Positions 46,085 to 55,844 of a stretch of 64,000 bases of DNA are shown here, piece after piece. Below the pieces are notes generated by a model. The model was not told the DNA's origin. It searched no databases and saw nothing but the letters and a program-made list of their open reading frames with translations. This DNA comes from Sorex araneus. Taxonomy: Eukaryota > Chordata > Mammalia > Eulipotyphla > Soricidae. The stretch is from NCBI RefSeq assembly GCF_027595985.1, contig NC_073307.1, forward strand, positions 121,685,678 through 121,749,677, given 5' to 3'. Positions within the stretch are counted from its first letter, which is position 1, and every line of letters starts with the position of its first letter. A program made the position numbers and the translations under genes.

Positions 46085-46754
46085 TCAATTTATATATGGA
46101 AACTGATAAATAAAAACATCTCAAAATTAGACACCAATGCATATAGGTATTTTGTATATGACAAAGGTTCTAAAACATTGACAATATAGTGAATAGAAGT
46201 GGTCACCTAGAACACATTTAAAACAAAATAAAGTTGAAGACATACTTTACATCTAAATTTAAGATAAGTCAATTTAGATAAATACACTAAACACTTAAAA
46301 CTAATCAATAAAATTCAGGATAAATTATTAAAAATTATTTTTGTCTTAATATGAAGAAAGATTTTTGAAGCAAAGTCCAAACTTCAAATAATATTAAATA
46401 AGCATTAGAAAGATGATAACAAACATTTTTATATTACAAATCATTATAATCAAAAAGAAAATTAGATGTTAGGACATATTGAGAGTTCATAGCATAGATG
46501 AAGTACCAATTTCACACTTGTAAAAGTGCCTGTAAAATGAGTAAAGTCCATGAAGCTAATAGAAAATTGTTATAGTTCATAAATTTACAATATCTAGAAA
46601 TCAAACATGGCTCTTAAACTATGGAAAAGTAAGAAACTAAAGTTATAATTACATTTTTAATATTAGATGTAGATGAAATGAATGCCACTACTTGATTGAT
46701 AGGGATGACTTGACTCTCAATGGAATGTATGTATGACTGAGATAGAGTCTCCAG
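46085..46754. other. 3' flank of MRGPRX-like gene 2
   Basis: AT-rich; no supported gene or repeat. Could hold the 3' UTR of gene 2. I did not identify a convincing polyadenylation signal among many AATAAA-like AT runs on the minus strand. Confidence 0.4.
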
Positions 46755-47760
46755 TCATAGCTCCTGGGTGGTCAGCTTCTCCCCACGAGGGCTCCTTTCA
46801 CTTTCCTCCACTTCAGGAAAGTCCTGCAAAGCCCTCTGTAGTGTCAACTTGAGGATTTGTCGCTGCCGCCGTTGCCTCTTTTGTCTAAAAGAGCCAACAA
46901 AGAAATAAATGATGGGGTTGGCACAGCTGTTAACGCAAGCCAGGACTTCTGGGGTTTCCTTAGCATGTAGGAAGTTGTTCACATCATATTCGAAGAACAC
47001 ACCAAGAAACCACTCAATTCCCCAGGCCAAGCCACAGAGGAGGAAGACGAGTACCGTGAGCCCAATAGTCACATACAGCCTGGTCAGCCTTATCTGCTGG
47101 GAGCCACACAGCATTCTGAGCAGGAGGGTCAAGCTGGAACCAACAAGAAGCACCAGTAAGACCAGCAGCCATATGCAGATGATGCTATCAAATAGCAGGC
47201 ACATATAACCATCTACGTTCCAATGCAGTAAGCCACAGTACATTCCTTCCAATATGCTCAGCAATAGGCACAGAACCCAGAGCAGGGCACAAATGACAGC
47301 TGACATGTGTTTGGGACGGTGGCAGCGGTACCAGATGGGCCACAGGACCAACAGGCAGCGCTCGGTGCTAATAGCACTGAGAATGCTCAGGCCTGCAATG
47401 TAGGCAAAGAAAAACATAGTGGCTAAAAGTTCAGGGATGTCAAAGAAGACGGAGCTAAAGGAGTTGATGAGTCTCTGGAGGGAGAATACAGTGCGGATGG
47501 AGAGGTAAAGAAAATCAGCTCCGGCCAAGTTGAGGATGTAGATGGAGAAAGCGTTCCTCTGTATCTGGAAGCCCAGGAGCCAGAGCACGACTGCATTTCC
47601 TGCCAGCCCCACCAGGGCAAGGATGACCATCAGAAAGTCCTGGGTTGTGGTTTCTGTATCAAAACTTGGAGGAGGGTCCTGCTCACTTTCATCAAGTGTG
47701 AAACTAATCCACCAATCTGTGACAGTTGGATCCACATACAGAAACTCTCCATAGGTGCTC
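46755..47760 (-). CDS. MRGPRX-like G-protein-coupled receptor, gene 2 (coding exon)
   Basis: Second intact MRGPRX-type receptor. Features: TM1 LVGLAGNAVVLWLLG; TM2 LAGADF; ERC motif after TM3; IWYRCHR; TM4 SILE with the ligand-site Glu kept; Asp in LFDS before TM5; TM6 LVFLLCGLAWG; TM7 NPIIYFFVGSFRQ; a basic, Arg/Gln-rich tail. No N-glycosylation sequon in the N-terminal region, unlike gene 1. The exon begins at 47760, just after an acceptor (TTGTTCTCAG). An ATG at 47789 opens the same frame but is intronic. The family's usual start Met (M-D-P-T) is Val here (GTG at 47735-47733), and no other in-frame Met precedes TM1. Splicing to the ATG at 49792-49790 gives a 338-residue protein. Otherwise intact. 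Confidence 0.9.
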
Positions 47761-48299
47761 CTGAGAACAAATGAAACAATTATAACCAATCATCACTGAT
47801 TCTTGTGTTGTGAGGGAATCACTGACCTGAAGTTACAGGGAGAAAAAGAGACTTTGTATCTCATCAGATACATACTCACAGCACTGGGTCCTGGAAATCT
47901 AGATTTACATTATTCTTTGTTCTAAAATCTAAGCTCTCTGTACTGCAAAATGGCCCTTCTGCACACATAAGAATGCCATGATCCTAACATCATTATTCAT
48001 TATCATATCCCACATCATGTCTGCTGTTGAGAAAAGGAAAAAAGGTCAGCTGTATGAGAGAGCAACCAAATTCGAGTTGCTACAAATCTGGGACTGAGGT
48101 ATCCTCCAGGACAGAGAGGCGATCTCTGATCATCTCTTGAATGTTGTCATAGTTCCTGAAGTAAAAGGGGTTGATGAGGATGTAGAAGAAAAGCAAAATC
48201 TCTGCGCCCCCTTATCAAGGCACTGTACTTTTATTCATTACACTGAACACACGTAGTAATTAAGAGTAAGTCTTTTTTCACTCCCTTATCCATTCAAAA

Positions 48300-48552
48300 G
48301 GGCAAGAGAAATAGCACAGTGGGTAGGGGATTTGCCTTGCACACGGCCAACCCGGGTTCGATTACTCTGTCCCTCTTGGAGAGCCCGGAAAGCTACCAAG
48401 AGTATCCCACTTCCACAGCAGAGCCTGACAAGCTACCCGCGGCATATTCAATATACTAAAAACAGAAGCAACAAGTCTCACAATGGAGACGTTACTGGTG
48501 CCCGCTCGAGCAAATCGATGAACAATGGGACAACAGTGCTACAGTGCTACAG
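48300..48552 (+). mobile_element. Complete RTE-tailed SINE (253 bp)
   Basis: Reference copy of the class: head AATAGCACAGTGGGTAGG with B box GGGTTCGAT; body GAGAGCCCGGAAAGCTACC; tail GAGACGTTACTGGTGCCC and CGATGAACAATGGGAC; then ACAGTGCT repeats instead of poly(A). Flanks ATCCATTCAAAA (48288-48299) and ATCCACTCAAAA (48553-48564) are the target-site duplication. Confidence 0.93.
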
Positions 48553-48561
48553 ATCCACTCA

Positions 48562-48637
48562 AAATTCAATAATCTAGTCATACCTGATATTTGTCATTGT
48601 TGTCAAAATTCTCTGTAATATCCCCAGCATCTGGCAT
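48562..48637. repeat. 76-bp direct repeat, copy at 49291-49367
   Basis: Both copies read CATACCTG-TATTTGTCATT-TTGTCAAAATTCTCTGTAATATCCCCAGCATCTGGCA with few differences, 729 bp apart, both in the gene 2 intron. Their left flanks differ because a SINE lies next to the first copy. Confidence 0.9.
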
Positions 48638-49589
48638 TTGTTTCTTAGAGAAAATCTAGTGCCATATTTTCATTGATCCAGGAAAATAAAATGGATCTTG
48701 AAGAGACTAAAGGATTTTCCTGAGATATTGGTGTGAAGAGCATGCCCAGTATTGACCCTGATCCTGTGGTCCTGAGAAATCCCTACTTGTTCTCTGCTTA
48801 TTCATGATTGGAGAAAAGCCCAAGAAAAATAATCTTTTGATACAGATTTTGAAGAAGATACGGTATGGCAGTCCCTGCTAGCTGCCTTCAATGTCCATGC
48901 ATTCTCCTCTTCTCAAGCACAATGCTTACTCCTGGGAGTTTGGGAAAAGACTGTTTACTGAGCCCTGTCAACCAGTGCAAGGGGATCAGAAATAAGGTCC
49001 CACTGCTTATGCCCTTTTCTGGAGCTGGATACTGATGTGTGTAGAAATCTAGATAGGCTCATATAAGATGAATAATACTATCTCTAAGAATAACTAAAGT
49101 CACTGGTGTCTCTTTGTCCAAGGTCAGTAAGAACAATCTTAATAACTTCTGTCTTGCTTAAGTTACTGTTATCAGACAATACTTTCTTTGGTACCTCCTT
49201 GACAACCAAAATAATAAAATTTAATAATTAAAAATAATCAGGAGAATCAATTGATTGGCTGTCCCTAATAAATTTTGATATTGATTTATCAAACTTCAAT
49301 AATTTAGACATACCTGGTATTTGTCATTATTGTCAAAATTCTCTGTAATATCCCCAGCATCTGGCACTTAGTCTCCCAAATCTAATAAATCATCTCATTT
49401 CAGACCATTCATTTTTCTGATTTTCTGAGAGACAGAATGGAAAAGACTTTGCAAAGCAAGATAAAGGGAGTGGGATTCTCACAGCACTTTAGGCAAGGAA
49501 TGCAGCTTATTTTAGGAAAGAACCTATTTCTCACAACTGCAATGTGTAGATGGAGGTGGAGAGTATTGAAAGGCTTATGATAAAACTAA

Positions 49590-50145
49590 ACATTGTTGCT
49601 GTACTATTTCCAATATCTGTGGATGAATCTGCCAGCCCCAAACTTTCTAGTACATAGTTTATGCCTTTAAACCTTGTATTTTCCCACTTGACAAGCCCAT
49701 GTGAATTTCATAGGTGGAGCTATGTGAACATGCAAGAGAAAGGAAAGGAGAGCTTTAGCAATAGACAATTAATCAATGTACCTTTCCTGCATTATTTTTT
49801 CTGCTGGAAGTGATCAGATGACCTGTGCTGAAGGGAAGAGACCCTCCAGAATTGAAAGTTGCTAGAGGAAGCTTCTCTGCCTTAGGGAGAATCTCGCATG
49901 ACCAAAAGTGACACTCAGAGCTAGAGGAAATACAATCAAGATACACATCAGTCCTTGGTTTTCTAGGTGAGATATAGCTGCAATGAGAGTGTACAGTCGT
50001 GTGAATCAAGACACTTTTGTGGGTTTTTTACAACAATGGATCTCATTATATGTCTGCCTCTCGTCTGCCCCGCCCCACAAGTTCTGATTCTCTTCCCAGC
50101 AAGTTTTTATTGTTTTAGAATCTGTCTGTTAGCTTTGCCAGGAAC
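49590..50145 (-). repeat. MRGPRX-cluster duplicon, copy 3 (upstream of gene 2)
   Basis: Matches 53455-54030 with indels: GCTATCTC/GCTGTACTATTTCCA, CTGCTGGAAGTGATCA, GAAGGGAAGAGACCCTCC, TTATATGTCTGCCTCTCGTCTGCCC and TTTTAGAATCTGTCTGTTAGCT. Holds the first exon of gene 2. Confidence 0.8.
49782..49950 (-). other. First exon of MRGPRX-like gene 2, with in-frame ATG
   Basis: Minus strand ends AATAATGCAGGAAAG, then donor GTACATTG. The ATG (49792-49790) plus CAG GAA AG joins the acceptor at 47760 to read M-Q-E-R-S-T-Y-G-E-F-L-Y-V-D-P-T, in frame with the receptor. The donor is weaker than the GTATGTT of the other three copies. Because gene 2 has no usable Met in its coding exon before TM1, this is the most likely start codon. 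Exon 5' edge not visible. Confidence 0.7.
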
Positions 50146-50185
50146 AAGATAAGCTTGGAGGATGGTATTGGTCACTTCCATACGT

Positions 50186-50540
50186 TGGTGTGACTTCCAC
50201 CCTCCCATCTATGACCACTGGAGCCACATTCAGAAAATCCCACTGTGGTCCTGAGAACAAAATGACTGTTGCAAATGTTGTCATCACTGTATCATTGTAT
50301 TACTGTCATCTGGTTGATCGTCGATTTGCTAGAGCGGACTCAGTAACGTCTCCATTCATCCCATTGTCATCACTAATTCTCATAATATAGGGGAATCTCT
50401 GACTGTATGTTACAGGGGAAAGGGGAGTCTTATTTATCTGGTATTATGGAAGGCCACCAACAGTAGAGTCCTGGGAATGTGGATTATTATTCTTTGTTCT
50501 TATCCTGGGCTCTCTTTCCTTAAAAAAATTTTTTTAAAAA
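50186..50540 (-). pseudogene. MRGPRX relic: acceptor and N-terminus of a third gene
   Basis: At 50251 an acceptor TTGTTCTCAG identical to that of gene 2 precedes GACCACAGTGGGATTTTCTG...ATGTGGCTCCA, alignable to the first 50-60 nt of gene 2's coding exon but with a one-base frameshift. Upstream intron sequence also aligns (TCATCACTAATTCTCATAATATAGGGGAATCTCTGACTG against 47791-47825), interrupted by an RTE-tail fragment at 50280-50365. Nothing of the receptor remains below about 50186, so the coding exon was lost. Its first exon survives at 53642. Confidence 0.75.
50280..50365 (-). mobile_element. RTE-tail fragment, antisense
   Basis: TCACTGTATCATTGTATTACTGTCATC repeat tail and CGATTTGCTAGAGCGGACTCAGTAACGTCTCC, inserted in relic intron sequence. 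Confidence 0.8.
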
Positions 50541-51129
50541 ATCTTCTACATTTGTGGAGATACCATGCATGGCTCTAACATACTGACTGACAGTTCTGGC
50601 CCAGGACATGTTCCCTGTGGGAAAGAACTAAAAAGTAATATTGCTGCTGTTTGGGCAGTGATAGACTGTGAATCTAGTTGTTTCATATCTGGGACTGAGG
50701 TGCCTTTCAGTAGCAGGAAATTGGAAGGCACAAGCAACCTCAGGGAAGAAGAGTGGTACCCCCACTGGGGAGAGTATAGATCGAGATTCAGAGTCCTGAG
50801 AGGATTAAGGTCTCCTGCTATAACACCTGGGCACACTGTGATGCTTACTGAGCCCAGTGTCAGCCCTCTAAAGCATGTACTGTTGCTCTGTTCACTAATG
50901 TTTCCCAGGGCCTAATTTTTGGGAGGGACACAGTGAATTGTTAAGAATCTTTTTTCAACAAATAAATAAAATGAGTAAATGGGAATATTGAGGTAGTGAA
51001 AAATTTGTAATAAATTTTAGAAAAGAATACAACTTCAAAACGAAGTCTTTAAAAATATGTAAACAAATGAATAAAAGGTTATTTCCTTACCATTTATTCT
51101 GTCTAAAACAAAATACTGCTTGAAAGAAA

Positions 51130-52390
51130 TCTTCACATGCGCATTAGTAATGATGAACTTGATGGGGTCTCTAACCCAGCCTATGGCTCTAATGGTTCAC
51201 TAGAAGGGTTTAGTACAATTTAACGGAAAGAGGTGGAGGTGGGAGGAAGGTTGTCTAAGGTAAGACATAATAACTCAACTAAATACAGGGACTAGGGGAT
51301 TAAAAATAACTAAGGCATATTAATGAAGGTTTAATTATAATAATTATATAAATACCATTTATATCACATATACCACATCTCCACTATGTGATTTGAACTG
51401 GAATTTTCTTTGCACTTTGAAGAGTTTTCATTGGATAAAAAAATGGAAAATGGAAAAGTCTCTATGTTGTACAGGGGTTGTGATGGAAATATAAAGGTTC
51501 ATGTGAATTCTTATCAGACAGCGGAGGGCAGGGTTGTCATTTGGAAGAATAACTGCTAGTTCTCCTTAATGCTCTTTTTCCTTGCTCTTCCTCAGGGATG
51601 TATATTGATATGTTCAAGAGACCACATCAGATCATGTATGATAAACCATATTGTCTTTAAGTAGAGAGTAGAATATTGGGAAGGAATGGGGTCCTATGTC
51701 TTGGGTGATAAGAACAGTCAGTAAATTATATCTCGTTCAATTCACTATTTTAATGTAACACTTCCTCTGGCAACCTAAACCATAAACTATATACATATAA
51801 ATGCCTGTGTATTTATATTTCCTACTTAAAAAAATCCATTCCCAAGTCATAATGATAATGATGAGAGATTATTTCAAAGACATGAGAGCATTTCAGAAAA
51901 AAAGGAAAAAATCAACACAGAGGTGTCAAATAAACAAACTGAAGGGGTGGACTAAAAAGTTTATTCAGTTTATGGAGCAGGATACAGAAAATATCAACCA
52001 AGAGAAGATAACTCCTTGAAATCTTTTTTTTTCCCCCTCCGTTTCTAGGGTTAGTGAAGGAGAGAAAATAGCCTGAGATTGAGAACAAAAGGAAATCTAT
52101 CTGGGGTCAGTTTCTGGCTCTCACCAGTCAGCCTGTGAGATCACAGTGGCAGAGTTAGTCTGCCTCAGAGTGGGGCCGTCTCCAGTGACCCTTCCCTGTA
52201 GCTTCAGCTACCACCACAAACACAGCTCAGCACTCCCTGAGTTCTGGAAAACTCCTCCTCCCTGAGTCTGGGTCTAGTCACATTAAGGCACCTTACTATT
52301 GTTTTCCTTTGGTGGTAGTGCTCACCACACCACTTAGCTTTCCCAAAACATAACCACAGTTATGAACTCTTCCTTAATGAAACTTTGACC
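51130..52390. other. No recognised feature (remnant intron region)
   Basis: About 1.2 kb without a supported gene. By position it belongs to the intron of the broken third receptor gene. The open frame at 51801-52019 lacks any family signature. Confidence 0.45.
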
Positions 52391-52392
52391 AG

Positions 52393-52560
52393 GGGCTGGT
52401 CACAGCGGGTAGGGCATTTGCCTTGCACAAGGCCAACCAGGGTTTTTATTCCATATGGTCCCCCAAATACCGCCAGGAGTAATTCCTGAGTGCAGAGACA
52501 GGAGTAACCGCTGTGCATCGCCAGGTATCACCCAGAAAGAAAAAAAAAAAAGAAAAGACA
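52393..52560 (+). mobile_element. SINE, poly(A) class, head shortened
   Basis: GGGGCTGGTCACAGCGGGTAGGGC lacks eight head bases; CCATATGGTCCCCCAAATACCGCCAGGAG body; GTGCATCGCCAGGTATCACCC end with A tail. Confidence 0.88.
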
Positions 52561-52651
52561 GAAAAGACACTCTGATCAATCGCCCTATTTTAGGTCATTT
52601 GTTTAGTTGATATCTAAGAAATAGAGGGGGGGGAAAGCTTTGAAAAATCAT

Positions 52652-53303
52652 CATCATCCCGTTGATCATCGAATTTCTCGAGCCGTCTCAGTAATGTCTC
52701 CATTTGTCCTAGTCCTGAGATTTTAGAAGCCTCTCTTTACTCATCCTTCCCAACGATGCCACATTGGAGGCTCTTTCAGGGTCAGGGGAATGAGACCCAG
52801 CATTGTTACTGGTTTTGGTATATGAATACACCATGGGGAGTTTTTGAGGCTCTTTCATGTAGGCAGGAAACTCCCAGTAACTTGCCAGGTTCTCCCAGAG
52901 GGAGAAGTAGGCTATAAGATGTCCAGGCTTCCAGGAGCTTGGTTTTAAGTCTCTGGATGTTGGCCGTTGGTGGGATTACATGACGCCAGGGGCAGTCCCT
53001 GAGTGTGACTGCCTAGCTACTGGAAAATGGGAAATCTGGGTGGAAGACGCCCAGTCCCAATCCAAGCAGGCTTGGAGGTCTCAGCCCCAGCTTCAGGTCC
53101 CACACACCTGGGTCCCTCTGCCAGTACCTTCATGCATGAGACTCTTTGGAATGTGTGGAGAGGGGCCTTGAGCATAGCTATGACTAGGCTCCAGAGGTCT
53201 TCGGCCACGGGAGCTCTGCTAAGGGAGGGGAGGGAAGCTGGAGCACACCCCCTCTGAGGGGCCCCGGGGAAGACAGCCAGGCACTTCTGGTTGGCTGGTT
53301 GTC
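52652..53303 (-). mobile_element. Complete 652-bp RTE-tailed retroposon
   Basis: Borders fixed by a perfect 12-bp duplication TTGAAAAATCAT at 52640-52651 and 53304-53315. On the minus strand it starts GACAACCAGCCAACC and has no tRNA-like head and no coding frame of note. It carries CTAGCTACTGG-type and GGCCAACATCCAGAG blocks and the GACCCTGAAAGAGCC block. It ends in the same 60-75 bases as the RTE LINE (AGGACAAATGGAGAC through CAACGGGATGATGATGA). Two further long copies lie at 9765 and 42050. Confidence 0.9.
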
Positions 53304-53641
53304 TTGAAAAATCATTAAAACTAATGTACTTCATCTAAGGATGCTTGCACATATGCCTACCTTGATCCCTATTTCAGAAAATAAGATATTTCTTATGCAA
53401 ATGTGAATGTCTGGAGGGTTAGGAAAACGGGGAAGAGGATACAATAAAACTGAGCACTGTTATTTTGCTATCTCTGATCTTCCACAGCTGAGTCTGCTAG
53501 CCCTCAAATTTCTAGTAGGAAACTGAAATCTTTATTCCATCTTATGCTCAAACTCCTTGAGTTGGTATAGATGTGCAATAAGAGGATAAAACTGACTTAG
53601 AAATTTAAGGAAAATTTCTAAGAAATTTAAGAAAAACATAC

Positions 53642-53810
53642 CTTTTCTCCATTTTCTTGCTGGAAGTGATCAAAAGACCTGCACCCAAGGGAAAAGACTC
53701 CCGGGATTGAGAGTTGGTGGGGAAGTCTTCTCTGCCCTGAAGACGACCTTGCCTGAGTTGAAGCAGAAGGTGGGGCTGGAGGAAGTGAACCAAGATGTAC
53801 ATCAAGTCCT
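53642..53810 (-). pseudogene. First exon of the broken third MRGPRX gene
   Basis: Minus strand ends ATGGAGAAAAG at 53652-53642 before donor GTATGTTTT, the same ATG-plus-8-nt layout as the other copies. The matching acceptor is at 50251 but the coding exon behind it is frameshifted and truncated, so no receptor can be made. Confidence 0.65.
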
Positions 53811-53963
53811 TCATCTCCTATCTAGGGCCCCGCTGGCAAATGGCAGTGCAGAGTTTAGTGAGTCACACGTGACCCCTCATGAGATTTTCAACATTTGATC
53901 CGATTATGTGCCTCTTTCTCATCTACCCATCCCTATGGGATCTGACTCCTTTCCCTGCCAATT

Positions 53964-53992
53964 TGTTGTTGTTGTTGTTGTTGTTGTTGTTT
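53964..53992. repeat. (TTG)n microsatellite
   Basis: About nine TTG units within duplicon copy 4; the paralogous position in copy 3 has a short TTTTTATTGTTTT instead. Confidence 0.9.
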
Positions 53993-54085
53993 TAAAGCCT
54001 TTGGCTGTTAGCTGTCTCTAGGGGAGCAGCACCAGCATGAGGCTTCCTTTGGCCCTTAGAGCCAAGAATAAATAAAGCATAACCT

Positions 54086-54089
<4 letters not shown>

Positions 54090-54116
<27 letters not shown>

Positions 54117-54273
54117 GGGTCACACTTAGCAATGCTCAGGGTTACTCCTGGCTTTGCACTCAGGAATTGCTCTTGGCAGTGCTTGGGGGACCATATGGGA
54201 TGCCGGGGATCGAACCCGGGTCAGCCGCATGCAAGGCAAACGCTCTACCCATTGTGCTATCACTCCGGCCCCG
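54090..54273 (-). mobile_element. Young SINE, poly(A) class, antisense
   Basis: Long T run, GGGGATCGAACCCGGGTCAGC and GCTATCACTCCGGCCCC. Perfect 18-bp duplication at 54072-54089 and 54274-54291 (ATAAAGCATAACCTTCTT). Confidence 0.96.
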
Positions 54274-54443
54274 ATAAAGCATAACCTTCTTACCTGTCAT
54301 CAAGGCCCTCTGTGACTCTCCCCTTTCATCATTATAGTAAGTAAGGCATGAGGTGTACATTTTCTTTCCAATTAACAAATAAGTTCTAATTTCTTTTGCA
54401 CAAGGCAATAAATTGCTTTTATTCAAAATTTATTTGATTTTTT

Positions 54444-54620
54444 GGGGCTGGAGCGATAGCACAGCGGGTAGGGCGTTTGCCTTGCACGCGGCCGACCCGG
54501 GTTCTAATCCCAGCATCCCATATGGTCCCCTGAGCAACGCCAGGGGTAATTCCTGAGTGAAGAGCCAGGAGTAACCCCTGTGCATCGCCAGGTGTGACCC
54601 AAAAAAAAAAAAAAAAAAAC
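54444..54620 (+). mobile_element. Young SINE, poly(A) class
   Basis: Best consensus-like copy: GGGGCTGGAGCGATAGCACA head, GCGGCCGACCCGGGTTC B-box region, CATCGCCAGGTGTGACCC, 18 A. Perfect 20-bp duplication at 54424-54443 and 54621-54640. Confidence 0.96.
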
Positions 54621-54759
54621 CAAAATTTATTTGATTTTTTGTGGTTGTAGATTTTTGTTAATAAACATATACTCCTCTATTTTTAATTAGCCAGTATTAC
54701 TAATAAAGCCAATACCTCCTGTTACCAGATCATAAGATTTTGGGATATAGCAATTACTT

Positions 54760-55660
54760 TAGAATTATCAGAAGAAAATGTGTGATCTCGTTTCATGTCA
54801 TGTTTGGGGTTGATGGAGTTTCTCTGATTTCAGGTTACCATTATTTAATAGAGCAGAATATCCCACAATTATCTCTCCAGATATTGTGGAATGGCTCGAA
54901 CACAGCTCTGAAGCCAAGCTGCTCTTTGTGACCTCAGACAAACTCATCTGTTTCAGTTTCTTCCATTATAAAACTGAGATGATACTACCAATGTCAAAGG
55001 TTTTTATGAAGAGTAGTAAATCAATCATCTCTTTAGTTCGGACCAAAGACATGTGCACATTCATTTGAAAATGTAAAAACATGCGTTTTTACTATTATCT
55101 ATTTCTAGCAGTCTAATTCACATGTGTTAGAGTATCATTTTTCCCCCAAGAGCTCTAAATTTCTCTTATTTTCTATCTCTTTTCTTCCAGCTTTGTGTAA
55201 TTTTAGAAATGTATCTTTGAGGTGACTTGTCAATTTTCCACTGTGTTGAACCATCTGCTTAAGGCAACCACCAAATTTTAAATGTGCTGTTTTTTTCTTT
55301 AACTACAACTTTTATTTCCTTAGACTTAATTAAAAACAAAGGTGAAAATTATTAATAAATTAGCTTGATATCTACAACTTGAATTTAATGATATAATTCA
55401 CAAATTTGATGAAACCATACAAACAACATCAAGAAAAAAACCTATCATTTTTTCATTAGCTATTAAAGTGATGCAGCTGGAGGGTGGTAGTGGGTTGATA
55501 CATACAAAAAATAATTCTACCTTAGACTGATTAAGCAAGGCTTTTCCTTTGGCATATTTCTGGTCACAAAACATACACCAAAATAAAGAGCCCTGATAGT
55601 TTTTAAATTGAATAATAATTTACCTTGAACCATTCAATGATTTTAAAATTCAATCATACC
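54760..55660. other. No recognised feature
   Basis: AT-rich, about 900 bases; short open frames without family features. Confidence 0.45.
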
Positions 55661-55664
55661 ACAA

Positions 55665-55840
55665 GCAGAAGAAATAGTACAGAGAGTAAGGCATGCAATT
55701 GCCTTGCATTGCATATGTCGGTCCGGAATTTCATCCTCGGCACCCCGTTTAGTCATCCAAGCCCACCAGGAGGGATCCCTGAGTACACAACCAGCAGAAA
55801 GTTTTGAGCACAGCCAGGTATGGCTCCAAAATAAAACAAA
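55665..55840 (+). mobile_element. Old SINE, poly(A) class
   Basis: AGAAATAGTACAGAGAGTAAGGC head, CTCGGCACCCCGTTTAG body, GAGCACAGCCAGGTATGGC end, A-rich tail. Confidence 0.75.
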
Positions 55841-55844
55841 AAAC

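Larger units (their letters stand above)
47761..49781 (-). other. Intron of MRGPRX-like gene 2
   Basis: A 2,021-nt interval between acceptor (47762-47761) and donor GTACATTG (49781). It holds a full RTE-tailed SINE (48300-48552) and a 76-bp direct repeat (48562-48637 and 49291-49367). A 39-codon open stretch on the minus strand, about 48225-48103, ends in TAG (INPFYFRNYDNIQEM); I do not recognise it. Confidence 0.6.
53440..54060 (-). repeat. MRGPRX-cluster duplicon, copy 4
   Basis: Matches copy 3 (49590-50145). It includes the first exon of the broken third gene. The similarity to copy 1 resumes around 54640-54760 (CCAATACCTCCTG...GGGATATAGCA against 4885-4920), after two SINE insertions. 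Confidence 0.75.

Noticed and set aside
47761-47789. ATG at 47789 as the start of receptor gene 2
   Set aside because: It lies upstream of a splice acceptor shared with gene 1 and the 50251 relic, so it is intronic.
54444-54620. tRNA genes suggested by A and B boxes in many places
   Set aside because: Each is the head of a dispersed SINE with tail and target-site duplications; none folds as a complete tRNA with an acceptor end.
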